64,000 nucleotides of DNA from Bog-473 sp963721585. Its GTDB lineage: Bacteria > Actinomycetota > Acidimicrobiia > Acidimicrobiales > RAAP-2. This document shows positions 52,181 to 61,559 of this stretch, in pieces; position 1 is the stretch's first letter; the number at the start of each line of letters is the position of its first letter. The translations under genes and the position numbers were made by a program. Under the pieces are notes generated by a model that ran no database searches, was not told where the DNA came from, and saw only the letters and a list, made by a program, of their open reading frames with translations. Location: the NCBI GenBank assembly GCA_963721585.1, contig CAVRJN010000004.1, positions 1 to 64,000 of the forward strand, written 5' to 3'.

Positions 52181-53026
52181 TCAGTCAGTGGGCCCGAGCG
52201 GGACCTCACCCCGCAGCGTCACACGGTGCATGATGCGGCGCTCGCCCTCGTAGTCGAAGATCCCGAAGTGCATGGTGGCGCGGTTGTCCCAGAATGCGAG
52301 GGTCCGCGGCTTCCAGTGATAGCGCACGACGAATTGCGGGCTGGCCATGTGCTCGTAGAGGAGTCGCAAGAGTCCGCTGCTCTGGCTCTCGGACATGTCC
52401 TTGATGCGGACGGTGAACTTCGGGTTGACGAAGAGGTTCTTACGGCCGGTCTCGGGATGGACGCGGACGACGGGGTGGGTGGCGGGCAGCAACTTGGTCA
52501 GTTTCTTGCCCTCCCACACGTTGCCGTGACCTTCTGCCACGGCCTGGGCGTAGTACGGCTCGAAGTGGAACGCCGACAGCTCGTCGCACAGTCGCTGGAG
52601 GGGTTCGGCCAGCGACTCGTAGGCGGCACGCGTGTCCGCCCACATGGTGTCGCCGCCCGCCTCCGGCACGACGACCGAGCGAAGCATCGACGCCATGGCG
52701 GGCCGCTTCATGAAGGTGATGTCGGTGTGCCAGAAGTCCGTGCGGTCCTTCCCGCTCTCGATGGAGTGGATCTCCTTGCGCTCGACCACCTGCGGCTCCA
52801 CCGGGTGACTCTCGGTCAGCGCGCCGAACCGCTCGGCGAAGGTGATCTGGGTGTCGTCGTCGAGGCGCTGGTCGGGGAAGAAGACGACCAGGCGCTCGAG
52901 CCAGACGGTGCGGATGGCGGCGATGACATCGTCGTCGAGATCCGCCGCACAATCGATGCCGTGTATCTCGGCTCCGATGGTCGGGCTCAGGGGGCGGACG
53001 TCGAGGTCGACCCTGCTCATCGTCAT
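52181..53026 (-). CDS. TauD/TfdA-family 2-oxoglutarate dioxygenase
   Basis: From ATG 53026 (or 53020) the product is 281 aa. The iron ligands are visible: 'FWHTDITF' (HxD) and 'RIMHRVTLRG' (distal His and 2-oxoglutarate Arg). 'GGDTMWADTRAAYESL' is a typical family segment. It would hydroxylate a small carboxylated or sulfonated substrate using Fe(II), O2 and 2-oxoglutarate. It is divergent from a PhyH-family dioxygenase, 68 bp away. Confidence 0.9.
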   Translation of the reverse strand: MTMSRVDLDVRPLSPTIGAEIHGIDCAADLDDDVIAAIRTVWLERLVVFFPDQRLDDDTQITFAERFGALTESHPVEPQVVERKEIHSIESGKDRTDFWHTDITFMKRPAMASMLRSVVVPEAGGDTMWADTRAAYESLAEPLQRLCDELSAFHFEPYYAQAVAEGHGNVWEGKKLTKLLPATHPVVRVHPETGRKNLFVNPKFTVRIKDMSESQSSGLLRLLYEHMASPQFVVRYHWKPRTLAFWDNRATMHFGIFDYEGERRIMHRVTLRGEVPLGPTD

Positions 53027-53094
53027 GCCGTCTATTTTGCCAGTCGGGGAACGGGTCAGACCCGCGGAGATCAACGACAAGGAGAAGTGACAAG

Positions 53095-54051
53095 GTGACG
53101 TCACGATTGGCCACGGACGCGGAGGTCGCCACCTGGCGGGAGGAAGGCTGGGTCCTGCTCGAGGGCCTCGTCGGCACCGAGGAGATCGATGACGTGGCTG
53201 GCGACCTGCGGGAGATCTTCCCGATCGCCCAGGAGCACCAGGCCGATCCCGAAGGCGTGTACGAGCGATGGAAGGGGCACCCGAAGGAACCCGAAGAAGC
53301 CTTCGCCTGGCCCGACGAGGGGCCCGGTTTCCGACCAGCCCAGCAGCGCTGGGGGGCCGCCTTCCCGTTCCCGGGCAGCGGATCCCTCAACCGGGTCTGC
53401 GTGCATCCCTCCATCGTCGATTTCGCCGAACGTGCCCTCGGCAACGACGACATCCGCCTCTACCAGGCCCACGCCAGCGCCAAGTACGCCGGCGTGACCA
53501 ACTACGAGCAACCGATGCACCTCGACCGGAACCACTCGTGGCTCCCGGCCGCGAGCGGGTCGCCCTGGTGGAACCTGGAGGGGTTCCTGTATCTGACCGA
53601 CGTGACCGAGGACGACAACCCCACGCGTCTGGTCTCGGTGCAGGACACCGGGCACATCGAGAACCCCTACGGCGTCCTCATGCCGAGGGGCAATCCCGAG
53701 ATCTATGCCGCCGAGCGACCGGCCGCCGGCATCCGTGGCTCCTATCTTGCGTACCGGTCGGACACGTACCACCGCGGCGCGCCGTTCGGCTCGGGCACCG
53801 GGGCCCGCATTGTGGCCGCCATCGCCTTCAAGAACGCCGGGGTCGAATGGATCGGCTACGACACCCAGCAGAGCCGATCGACCGGGGCGGAGTGGACCGC
53901 CTTCGTCGAGGGCTCAACTCCACGCGAGCTGGCGCTCTTCGGCTGGCCCGCGCCCGGTCATCCGGTCTGGAGCGAGCGCCTGCTCGAACGGACCCAGGAG
54001 CGCTATCCCGCGCTCGACCTCGGTCCGTGGCGTGCAGCGGCCGCAACATAA
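53095..54051 (+). CDS. Phytanoyl-CoA dioxygenase (PhyH) family protein
   Basis: The product is 318 aa from GTG 53095, after an AAGGAGAAG run. The HxD pair is in 'EQPMHLDRNHSW', and a distal His is in 'YRSDTYHRGAPFGSG' with an Arg downstream for 2-oxoglutarate. It would be an Fe(II)/2-oxoglutarate hydroxylase of a lipid-like or small-molecule substrate. Sharing a promoter region with the TauD-type enzyme suggests a common pathway, but the substrate is not evident. Confidence 0.88.
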   Translation: MTSRLATDAEVATWREEGWVLLEGLVGTEEIDDVAGDLREIFPIAQEHQADPEGVYERWKGHPKEPEEAFAWPDEGPGFRPAQQRWGAAFPFPGSGSLNRVCVHPSIVDFAERALGNDDIRLYQAHASAKYAGVTNYEQPMHLDRNHSWLPAASGSPWWNLEGFLYLTDVTEDDNPTRLVSVQDTGHIENPYGVLMPRGNPEIYAAERPAAGIRGSYLAYRSDTYHRGAPFGSGTGARIVAAIAFKNAGVEWIGYDTQQSRSTGAEWTAFVEGSTPRELALFGWPAPGHPVWSERLLERTQERYPALDLGPWRAAAAT

Positions 54052-54084
54052 CCAGCTGCGTCACCGACGGGCCCGCGTCAGGGC

Positions 54085-55467
54085 TCAGCCCTGGGGCTTG
54101 ATCACCGAACCCGTCGCGTACTCGGTCGCGTAGCCCTGCGCGTTGAGCGTGGTCCCGATGACAGAACCCGTGTTCGGCACGATGTACTTGGGCGAGCATT
54201 CGAAGGTCCCCAGCTTCTTCGGGTAGGCCTGCACCCACTTGGTGTTGTCGAGCTTCATCAAGAGCCCACACGATGCGGGCTGGTTCTTCGCCGGATCGGA
54301 CGGCGCGTTGAGCCCCCCGCCCGTCCAGGTCGTCACCTTGGAGAGGTGGTTGATCATGCACTGGCGGGTCAGCGTGGAGCCGCAGGCCTTCGCCTCGGTG
54401 GCCCACAGCAAGAAGGACGAGGTGGCCTGCTCCCCGAGTGCCGAGGTCAGGCCGCCGGACTTCTTCACGATGGAGAGGTACTGCGCCACGGCCGGCACGA
54501 CCTTGGCCGACTCCAGCGGCTCGACCCCGAGACGGACGTAGACGTTGTTGCCCAGCCCGTTGGTGTTCCACTGGGCGAAGGCTTCGGAGTACTCGGCGGC
54601 GTCCAGCAACCAGACCGGGTTGTAGCCGATCTGGTTCGCCGCTTCGAGGGCGCCGTAGAGGGTGGGTCCGGGGGTGGCATCGTTGAAGACGATCTGCGCG
54701 CCGCAGGTCTGCAGCTTCTGCATGAACGGCGTGTAGTTCGCCTCGCCGTTGTAGTTCACCTGGAACGGGCAGTCGACGAACTTCCAGCCGGCCTCGGTGT
54801 ACGCCTGCACGGCCTTGGCCATGGACGCTTCCTGGGTCGAGAGCGTCGAGTTGTACTGACCGACGTGCTGCGTTTTGGAGCCGAAGAGCTTCTCCCCCTG
54901 GTAGGCGATGGACACGGGGCTGGCGTTCGCCGGGTTGGGCGCGGCCTGGTACATCTCGTACGCGTTGGCCACGACCGGGGAGACGGTGAAACCGGGGACC
55001 GCCGCGAGGTTGCAGCCGAGGCGGGTCTGTTCGGCCAGGCCGTCGAGCGCGAACCCTTCGCCGACCAACATGAAGTCGGTCTTGCAGGCCTGCGCCATCA
55101 CCGATCCGACGTTCGTCACGGCGGAGTCGTAGTAGTCGCCCACGATCTTGCGCCCGTTGATGCCGCCCTCCGCATTGCACCAGGCGATCATCGCCTTGAC
55201 CGCGTCGCCCATCTCCTGGTCGAGTCCGGGGCTGCCCGCGAAGCCCCGGTCGTCGCCATAGGCGATGTTGATGGTGGAGTCCGTCACCCCCTGGTCGGTG
55301 GCGCCCTTCGCGTCGCCCTTGCCGCAGGGCGACGGCAGCGTGCCGAACGTCGCGGATGCAGAGGACGATGCCCCGCTCGACGCCGGGGCAAGGAGCACCC
55401 CGGTCGCGGTGAGCGAGGCAAGCAGCAGAGCCGCCCCCGCAGCTCGTATGCCGATGATCCGTGTCAT
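54085..55467 (-). CDS. Branched-chain-amino-acid-type ABC substrate-binding protein
   Basis: The product is 460 aa. A signal peptide ('AAGAALLLASLTATGVLLAP') precedes a type I periplasmic-binding fold: 'INIAYGDDRGFAGSPG', 'WCNAEGGINGRKIVGDYYDS' and 'CGAQIVFNDATPGPTLYGAL'. Several Cys pairs suggest disulfides outside the cell. No lipobox is obvious. The permease and ATPase genes are not adjacent, so it is an orphan receptor here. Confidence 0.85.
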   Translation of the reverse strand: MTRIIGIRAAGAALLLASLTATGVLLAPASSGASSSASATFGTLPSPCGKGDAKGATDQGVTDSTINIAYGDDRGFAGSPGLDQEMGDAVKAMIAWCNAEGGINGRKIVGDYYDSAVTNVGSVMAQACKTDFMLVGEGFALDGLAEQTRLGCNLAAVPGFTVSPVVANAYEMYQAAPNPANASPVSIAYQGEKLFGSKTQHVGQYNSTLSTQEASMAKAVQAYTEAGWKFVDCPFQVNYNGEANYTPFMQKLQTCGAQIVFNDATPGPTLYGALEAANQIGYNPVWLLDAAEYSEAFAQWNTNGLGNNVYVRLGVEPLESAKVVPAVAQYLSIVKKSGGLTSALGEQATSSFLLWATEAKACGSTLTRQCMINHLSKVTTWTGGGLNAPSDPAKNQPASCGLLMKLDNTKWVQAYPKKLGTFECSPKYIVPNTGSVIGTTLNAQGYATEYATGSVIKPQG

Positions 55468-55628
55468 GGCCGAACCCCCGTCTGCACAACGCGGTTTCTG
55501 TTCCTGCCACCCCGCAGACCAGAACCGGCTCTCGTGTGCACCGGCACCCTACCAATCCGGCATCCGGAAATCCCGCCGTGCCGTATACCGCGGTGACGTG
55601 TATGGAGTTCGGGACGGAGGGCGGCCAG

Positions 55629-56969
55629 ATGCTGGCCCGCGTGCGGCCACTGCGGCGGTTCGCTGACCGGTCAATGACCGCGTTGGCGCGCGTGCTGATC
55701 CGGGTCTTCTTCCGGAGCATCGAGATCGAGGACGGGGAGCACCTCCCCGACGCAGGACCGGTGGTCCTGGTGGCCAACCACACCAACGGGCTCGTCGACG
55801 GTCTTCTGCTCATGGCTGCGCTCCACCGCTTTCCGCGCTTCCTCGGCAAATCGACCCTATTCAAGATCCCTCCCCTGTGGCCGTTCCTGAAGCTGGCCGG
55901 CGTCATCCCGGTGTACCGGTCGATCGATGCCGTGACGGGAGACCACAACGTGTCGGCCTTCGCCACCAGCCACACGCTGTTACGGGACGGTGGGATGGTG
56001 GCCGTGTTCCCCGAGGGCATCAGCCACGACGAGGTGTCGCTCCAGCCACTCAAGACGGGCGCCGCCCGGATCGCCCTCGACGCCGCTGCTGACGCGGCCG
56101 CGGAGGACCTGGTGACGGTCGCCGTCGGGCTCGTCTACGACGCCAAGGCCCGGTTCCGCTCGCGTGCCCTCGTCCGGGTCGGGCAGCCGGTGAAGTTGGC
56201 CCAATGGGCTGAGGCCTACCGGCGCGACGAGCGGGCCACGGTGCGCGCCGTCACCGAGGACGTCGCCGCGCAGCTCGAACGCGTCAATCCCCCGTTCTCC
56301 TCGTGGGCGCAGGCGACGCAGCTCTCCTGGATCGCCGAGCTGGTCGTCCGCGGTCCCCGTGAGGACCAGCCCGACGTTCCCGGGTTGGCCGACAGGGTCC
56401 ACGTCGCAGCGCGACTCGCGGCCCGACAGGACGCGTGCCCCGAATCGCTGCAGCAGCTGTTCACGGACTTCGCGATCTACGAGCGCGACCTCGAGCTGCT
56501 CGGTGTGAGCGACGCCCAGCTGGTGGCAGGCTCACGGGCCCACCGCGTGGGCCTCCAGCTCACCTGGTCCGCCCTCAAGCTCCTCGCGGCGTTCCCGTTC
56601 GCCGCGATCGGGGCGCTGGTCCACGTCCTCCCGTTTCAGATCATGAAACAGGTCGGGAAGCGCCCGTCCAACGAGGGCATCAGGGCCACCGTCAAGCTGC
56701 TGGGCTGCCTCGTCTTGTTCGCGGCGACCTATGCGCTGGTGGGGGTGCTCGTCGGTCGCGCCTACGGCGCGTGGGCCGGGCTCGGCGCAGCTCTTGCCGC
56801 GCCGCTGTGCGGCTTTCTCACGGTGCGCCTCGTGGAACGGGTGCGACGGTGTGGCGGCGTGGTCGAGGGGTACCGGATCATCAGGGCTCACCGGAACATC
56901 CTCGGACCGGTGTTGGCGCACCGCGCCGCGGTCGTGCGGGACGCCCGATCGATCCTGCGCCAGCACTGA
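55629..56969 (+). CDS. PlsC-type acyltransferase with C-terminal membrane helices
   Basis: I choose ATG 55629, with GGAGG 8 bp upstream, giving 446 aa; ATG 55602 is possible. The acyltransferase motifs are 'NHTNGLVDG' (HX4D), 'GKSTLFKIPPLWPFL' (motif II region), 'FPEGISHDE' (motif III) and a later 'VAVGLVYD' (motif IV-like). The C-terminal third has two to four hydrophobic segments ('LLAAFPFAAIGALVHVLPF', 'LVLFAATYALVGVLVG'). It probably acylates a lysophospholipid or glycerol-phosphate at the membrane. Confidence 0.85.
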   Translation: MLARVRPLRRFADRSMTALARVLIRVFFRSIEIEDGEHLPDAGPVVLVANHTNGLVDGLLLMAALHRFPRFLGKSTLFKIPPLWPFLKLAGVIPVYRSIDAVTGDHNVSAFATSHTLLRDGGMVAVFPEGISHDEVSLQPLKTGAARIALDAAADAAAEDLVTVAVGLVYDAKARFRSRALVRVGQPVKLAQWAEAYRRDERATVRAVTEDVAAQLERVNPPFSSWAQATQLSWIAELVVRGPREDQPDVPGLADRVHVAARLAARQDACPESLQQLFTDFAIYERDLELLGVSDAQLVAGSRAHRVGLQLTWSALKLLAAFPFAAIGALVHVLPFQIMKQVGKRPSNEGIRATVKLLGCLVLFAATYALVGVLVGRAYGAWAGLGAALAAPLCGFLTVRLVERVRRCGGVVEGYRIIRAHRNILGPVLAHRAAVVRDARSILRQH

Positions 56970-57280
56970 GGCCGGGCCCCGTCAGGTACGGCCTCCACCG
57001 AGCCCAGGTCGCGGGTTCTGGCATCGAGATCTGCGGCGCCGCCTCCCTGGCCGGGGTGGTGGATCCCCGCCTTCAGCGCTGCTTCCCCTGAGTCGGCGTG
57101 CCGGGAGAGCCAGACGGGATCCGCTTCGGTGCCGGGATGCCTGAGCACCGAGCATTTCCCCAGGTGACGGGCTGTCGTGACCCGCCTGGGTGGGGATCCT
57201 CTCCAGCTCCGCCATTGATCAAGTTGCCCGGTCGAATGGTCGATACCAGGAGGCTGAGCCGATCGAACAAAGCGGGGGAC
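56970..57280. other. Intergenic region with a strong hairpin
   Basis: About 310 bp without a gene. At 57160-57189 CCAGG-TGA-CGGG pairs with CCCG-CCTGG around a 9-nt loop. It may end the acyltransferase transcript or shape the leader of the GGDEF-EAL gene. No known riboswitch was recognised. Confidence 0.45.
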
Positions 57281-59595
57281 ATGGGGCTGGTTTCTCAGGA
57301 TGGCGCGAGTGAGCCCGCTCGCGCCGACCGGCCAGAACCTCCGGTTCGAGGGTCGTCGGCCGAGCGATCGCGGCTGAATCTCGGCAAGCTGCCCTACCTG
57401 GTCGGGCCGGTCGCGTTCGCCCTCGTCCTGGTCCTCATTCGCTTCGGCTACGTGGCGCATGTGCGGTGGTGGGTGTGGCTCATCGTGATCGTCGGGGCCA
57501 CCGTGATCAATGTGGTGGTGGACCGCATCTACCAGGCGCGCCCGAGCGCGTTCAGGCTCGATCTCCGGGTCGTCAGCCAGGTGGCCGCGGTCACGTTGGT
57601 CATCAACCTCACGGGGTGGGGTCCGGTGCTGTGGGCGGCGTACATCTTCATCGCCCTGGAGAACATGGCCCGGGCGGGACGCGCGTCTGGCGGGCCACGG
57701 TGCTCTGGAGCATCTGCGGCATGGTGATCGGCCAGATCTGCCTCAATCAGGGTTGGCTGCAGTCGGAGCTGAGCAGGTCGGCGGCGGCCTCCCTGAACGT
57801 GATGGGCGGCTTCGTCCTCTTCTTCGTCATTCACATGGCCGGCGCCATCATGGAGCAGAACGAGACGGCGCTGGCTCAGAAGGAGGAGGCCGAGACCCAT
57901 CTCCGGTTGAGCGAGGACCGGTTCCGCTCGCTCATCCAGAACTCGTCCGACGTCACGATGATCCTCGGTGATGCGGCCGAGTTCAGGTACGTGTCACCGG
58001 CGATCAGGGACCTCCTGCACTACGAGCCGGAGGAGCTCGTCGGCCTGAACTCGACCGATTTCGTGCACCCCGAAGACCTCCATGCCGTCCAGACGCTGCT
58101 GGGAGGGGACTTCCAGTCGCACCCCGGGACCGCAGCGCTCGAGTTCCGCATGGTGCGCAAGGACGGGATGGCCCGCGACGTCGAAGCCGTGGTGTCGAAC
58201 CAGACGGACCGGCCCTCGGTGGCAGGGTACGTCGCCAACATCCGTGACATCACCGAGCGCAAGAAGTTCGAGGCCCTCCTGGCTCACCGGGCCCTGCACG
58301 ACCCGCTGACGGGGCTGGCGAATCGTCAGCTGATCCTCGACCGGGCGCAGCAGATGCTGGAGCGGGCCCGGCGTTCGGGTGTCCCGATGGCGGCGCTGTT
58401 CATCGATCTCGACAACTTCAAGGACTCCAACGACTCGCTGGGTCACGGGGCGGGCGACAAATTGCTGCAGATGGTGGCCGGGCGACTGCTCGGCATTCTG
58501 CGCTCGGGCGACACCGTCGGGAGGCTCGGGGGCGACGAGTTCGTCATTCTGGCCGAGGGTGTCTCCTTCGCACGCGGGCCTGAGATGATCGGCCAGCGGG
58601 TGCACGAGGTGCTCAAGCCGGCCTTCCACCTTCCGGGGAGCGACGGCATGACGATCTCCGTCTCGGCGAGCATCGGGATCGCGGTCGGCGATCGCCCGTC
58701 GGCCGAGGATCTCCTCCGCGACGCCGACATCGCGCTCTACCGGGCCAAGGGGGCGGGTCGTGACCAGTCCGTCCTCTTCGAGCGTTCCATGCAATCGGCG
58801 GCCAAGGAGCGGCTGACCCTCAAATCGAACCTCGAATCAGCGCTCGAGCAGGCCCAGTTCACGCTCGTCTACCACCCGATATTCGATCTCGCGGGGATCC
58901 AGATCCAAGGTGCCGAGGCGCTCCTGCGCTGGCAGCACCCCACCAGGGGCACCATCGAGCCCGAGGTCTTCGTCCCGGTGCTCGAGGAGCGCGGCCTCAT
59001 TGTGGACGTCGGCCGGTGGGTGCTGAACGAAGCGTGCCGGGAAGCTGCCGTGTGGCACGCGCGCGGTCACCGCTCGAGCATCTCGGTGAACGTCTCCATG
59101 CGACAACTCGAATCGGACCAGTTGCTCGACGACGTGCAGGACGCGCTCGTCGCGCACGACATCGATCCGGCCCTGCTGATCCTCGAGGTCACCGAGTCCT
59201 CGCTCATGCGCGATTCCGTCGCCACGGTGGCCAGGCTCAACCTCCTGAAGCAGCTGGGCGTCAAGATCGCCATCGACGACTTCGGCACCGGGTACTCGTC
59301 GCTCGCCTATCTGCGGCAGTTCCCGGTGGACGTACTGAAGATCGACCGGTCGTTCGTGGCGGACATGAGCCGGTCGCCCGACGGTGCCGCCCTGGTCCAC
59401 ACGCTGGTCGAATTGGGCCGCACGCTGGGACTCGTGACGCTGGCCGAAGGCATCGAGACGCACGAGCAGCTCGAAGGACTGCGGGGCGAGCACTGCGACC
59501 AGGGTCAGGGGTTCTTGTATTCGGGACCGCTCGACGCCGGCAAGATGGCCGCGCTGCTCGACACCGTCCGGGCGGGGCGGCCGGTGTCGTCGTAG
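57281..59595 (+). CDS. Membrane PAS-GGDEF-EAL cyclic-di-GMP protein, frameshifted near 57684
   Basis: From ATG 57281 the first frame encodes four or so membrane helices ('LPYLVGPVAFALVLVLIRFG', 'WLIVIVGATVINVVVD', 'GWGPVLWAAYIFIALENMAR') and then runs out. The second frame continues 'VWRATVLWSICGMVIGQICL' through a last helix, PAS ('RFRSLIQNSSDVTMILGDAA'), GGDEF ('GRLGGDEFVIL') and EAL ('QGAEALLRWQHP', 'AIDDFGTGYSSLAYL', 'LAEGIET'). A 2-bp loss or 1-bp gain in the CG run at 57681-57686 would join them, about 770 aa. Both catalytic motifs are intact, so it could make or break c-di-GMP. Confidence 0.85.
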
Positions 59596-59670
59596 ACAGG
59601 GGCGAGGGAGGCTGGCCCCGCGAAGGGAGTCGGCAAACGTCGTCCCGGGTGGTGTGGGCCCGCGCCCGGA

Positions 59671-60474
59671 TCAGCCCCCGAGACGGATCGCCACCGCGGC
59701 GTCGGGCTCGAGCACCCGGAAGTTGAGACTCTCCTCGAGGTAGAGACGCACGACGTCGGCATCGTGATCGAGGTAGCCGATGGAGAGGTCCTGGCCGCTC
59801 TCGATCTTGAAGTCCCCGCCGCGCAGGCTGAGCACGACGCCGCCTTCGATGCCGGGCGCCCACACGAGTGGCCCGCCGAGGATTTTGCGCAGGTGGTCCT
59901 TCAGCAACTCCCCGCCGTACTCGGTGGTCTCGACGATCGTGGTGTACATGTCCGGGCAGATGGCCAGCCCGTAGGGACCGTCGATGCCGGCCTGGCGCAG
60001 CGCCTCGACGCCGCGGGCCACGCCGTCAGGCGCATGCGCGATGTCAGAAATGGCGACGGGCTCGTGGGAGGTGCTCTCGGTGATGCCCTCGATCCCGGCG
60101 GCCTCGTACCCGTGGAAGACGATGGCGTTCTCGCCCAGCGCAATCTGTTTCAGCGCCTCGTCCAGCTCGGCCAGATCCGGGTTGGACGTGCCGCGGTCGA
60201 CGTCGTCGAGCTCAATCCGCGAGACCTTGAATTCGGTCCGGAGCTCGACGAGGGGGAGCACCTTGCGCTGCGCGGCGGCGACACCTTCGGACGGCCCGGT
60301 GATCTCCTTGATCCGCCCGAGGTTGGTCGACGAGTGGGTCCACCCGTGCGGGCCGGCGAAGTCGACCAGCTTGCGGGCGGCCAGATAGGTGGGGAGGCGA
60401 GACTTCGCCTCGTCGTCTATGACGTCCCAGCCGGCTTCGGAGATCGGGGCCAGTTCGCGATGGAGGTGATTCAT
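59671..60474 (-). CDS. Encapsulin shell protein (family 1)
   Basis: The product is 267 aa, the usual length. It has the HK97-like encapsulin pattern: N-terminal 'NHLHRELAPISEAGWDVIDD', 'ARKLVDFAGPHGW', 'LVELRTEFKVSRIELDDVDR', 'ICPDMYTTIVETTEYGGEL' and 'ESLNFRVLEPDAAVAI'. It self-assembles into a protein nanocompartment. Its ATG overlaps the stop of the ferritin-like cargo gene (ATGA), so shell and cargo are made together. Confidence 0.95.
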   Translation of the reverse strand: MNHLHRELAPISEAGWDVIDDEAKSRLPTYLAARKLVDFAGPHGWTHSSTNLGRIKEITGPSEGVAAAQRKVLPLVELRTEFKVSRIELDDVDRGTSNPDLAELDEALKQIALGENAIVFHGYEAAGIEGITESTSHEPVAISDIAHAPDGVARGVEALRQAGIDGPYGLAICPDMYTTIVETTEYGGELLKDHLRKILGGPLVWAPGIEGGVVLSLRGGDFKIESGQDLSIGYLDHDADVVRLYLEESLNFRVLEPDAAVAIRLGG

Positions 60475-60857
60475 CGCCCCGCTCCCTTCAGGCTGCCGAT
60501 GCCGAGCGAACCCGAGGCGACGGCTGCCGTGCTCTCGCCGGAGTCGCCTTCGCCCACCTCGACCACCTCGCCCACCTCGGTGACCGGAACGGACGAGTAC
60601 AGGAACTTGCGGAGTTGGGTGTCGAGGGCGCCATCGCGCCGGCGCAGCCACTCGAGGGCCATGGCGGCATGCTCCTTTTCGTCGTCGCGGTTGTGGATCA
60701 GGATGGCGGCCAGGCTCTCGTCCGTAGTGGCCTTGGCGCGCTGGTCGTACCAGTCGATCGCCTCGAGCTCCTCGGCCAACGACTGCATGGCGCGGTGGTA
60801 ATCGAGTGTGGCTTCATCGAGCAGCTCAAGCGGCTCATGGAATCCCTCGCTGGCCAA
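60471..60857 (-). CDS. Encapsulated ferritin-like cargo protein
   Basis: From TTG 60857, with GGAGG 8-10 bp upstream, the product is 128 aa. The helical core has 'EELEAIDWYDQRA' and 'DDEKEHAAMALEWL', which carry the Glu and ExxH iron ligands of the encapsulated-ferritin family. A flexible linker leads to 'SLGIGSLKGAGR', which matches the LxxGSLxG cargo-loading peptide that docks in the shell. It oxidises Fe(II) for storage inside the capsule. Confidence 0.92.
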   Translation of the reverse strand: MASEGFHEPLELLDEATLDYHRAMQSLAEELEAIDWYDQRAKATTDESLAAILIHNRDDEKEHAAMALEWLRRRDGALDTQLRKFLYSSVPVTEVGEVVEVGEGDSGESTAAVASGSLGIGSLKGAGR

Positions 60858-61121
60858 GGCCCTCTCCTCCGGTCGCTTCCCACAAACCCGGGCGGTCGGC
60901 CCGGGACCATGCCCACAGTAAAGCCGTTGCGGGGCGCTGCAGTCCACGCCGCGACCTGGGCTGGGGCTGGTCGCGGGGGCGCGCGTCCGCCCTGGTCAGT
61001 GGGGAGGGGCGCTGCGAGGCCGGGGGTGGACCTGGGGATATCCCAGCGCCGCTTGAGCTGCAGTTGCTAGACATTGGCTGTCGGGTCCTCGCCGACCACT
61101 AATTCCAAGGAGTGCTTTTCC
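60858..61121. other. Divergent promoter region
   Basis: About 265 bp separate the cargo gene (minus) and the SHOCT gene (plus). No gene is supported and no known iron-responsive operator was recognised. Confidence 0.4.
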
Positions 61122-61523
61122 ATGCTTGCTTCCAGTTACCCGGTCCTCGACGCCTTTTTGACGATGCTGTACTTCTTCCTCTTCATCATCTGGATCTGGC
61201 TGCTGATCATGGTGTTCATGGACGTCTTCCGCAGCCACGACATGGGCGGCTGGGCCAAGGCGCTGTGGGTGATCTTCATCATCGTCCTGCCCTTCCTGGG
61301 CGTCTTCGTGTACCTGATCGCCCGGGGCGGCAAGATGCACGAGCGGGCGGCCGAGCAGGCGGCCCAGCAGCAGAAAGCCTTCGACCAGTACGTCAAGCAG
61401 GCGGCCGGCACGCCCGGTGAGAGCTCCGCCGACCAGCTCCACAAGCTGGCCGACCTCAAGTCGCAGGGCGTGCTCACCGACGCCGAGTTCGAGGCCCAGA
61501 AGGCCAAGATCCTGGCCAGCTAG
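61122..61523 (+). CDS. PLDc_N/SHOCT membrane protein
   Basis: From ATG 61122 (AAGGAG upstream) the product is 133 aa. Two membrane helices ('FLTMLYFFLFIIWIWLLIMV' and 'ALWVIFIIVLPFLGVFVYLI') match the PLDc_N hairpin. A charged linker leads to a C-terminal SHOCT motif ('LHKLADLKSQGVLTDAEFEA', then 'QKAKIL'). It is a small membrane protein of unknown, possibly stress-related, role. Confidence 0.88.
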   Translation: MLASSYPVLDAFLTMLYFFLFIIWIWLLIMVFMDVFRSHDMGGWAKALWVIFIIVLPFLGVFVYLIARGGKMHERAAEQAAQQQKAFDQYVKQAAGTPGESSADQLHKLADLKSQGVLTDAEFEAQKAKILAS

Positions 61524-61559
61524 GCAGGCGCTCCCTCGTCACCGAGAACAGTTCGCCCG

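Noticed and set aside
53828..56053. 741-codon minus-strand frame across three genes
   Set aside because: It runs through the solute-binding protein gene in another frame and across gene borders; no domain is visible, and the named genes explain the coding signal.
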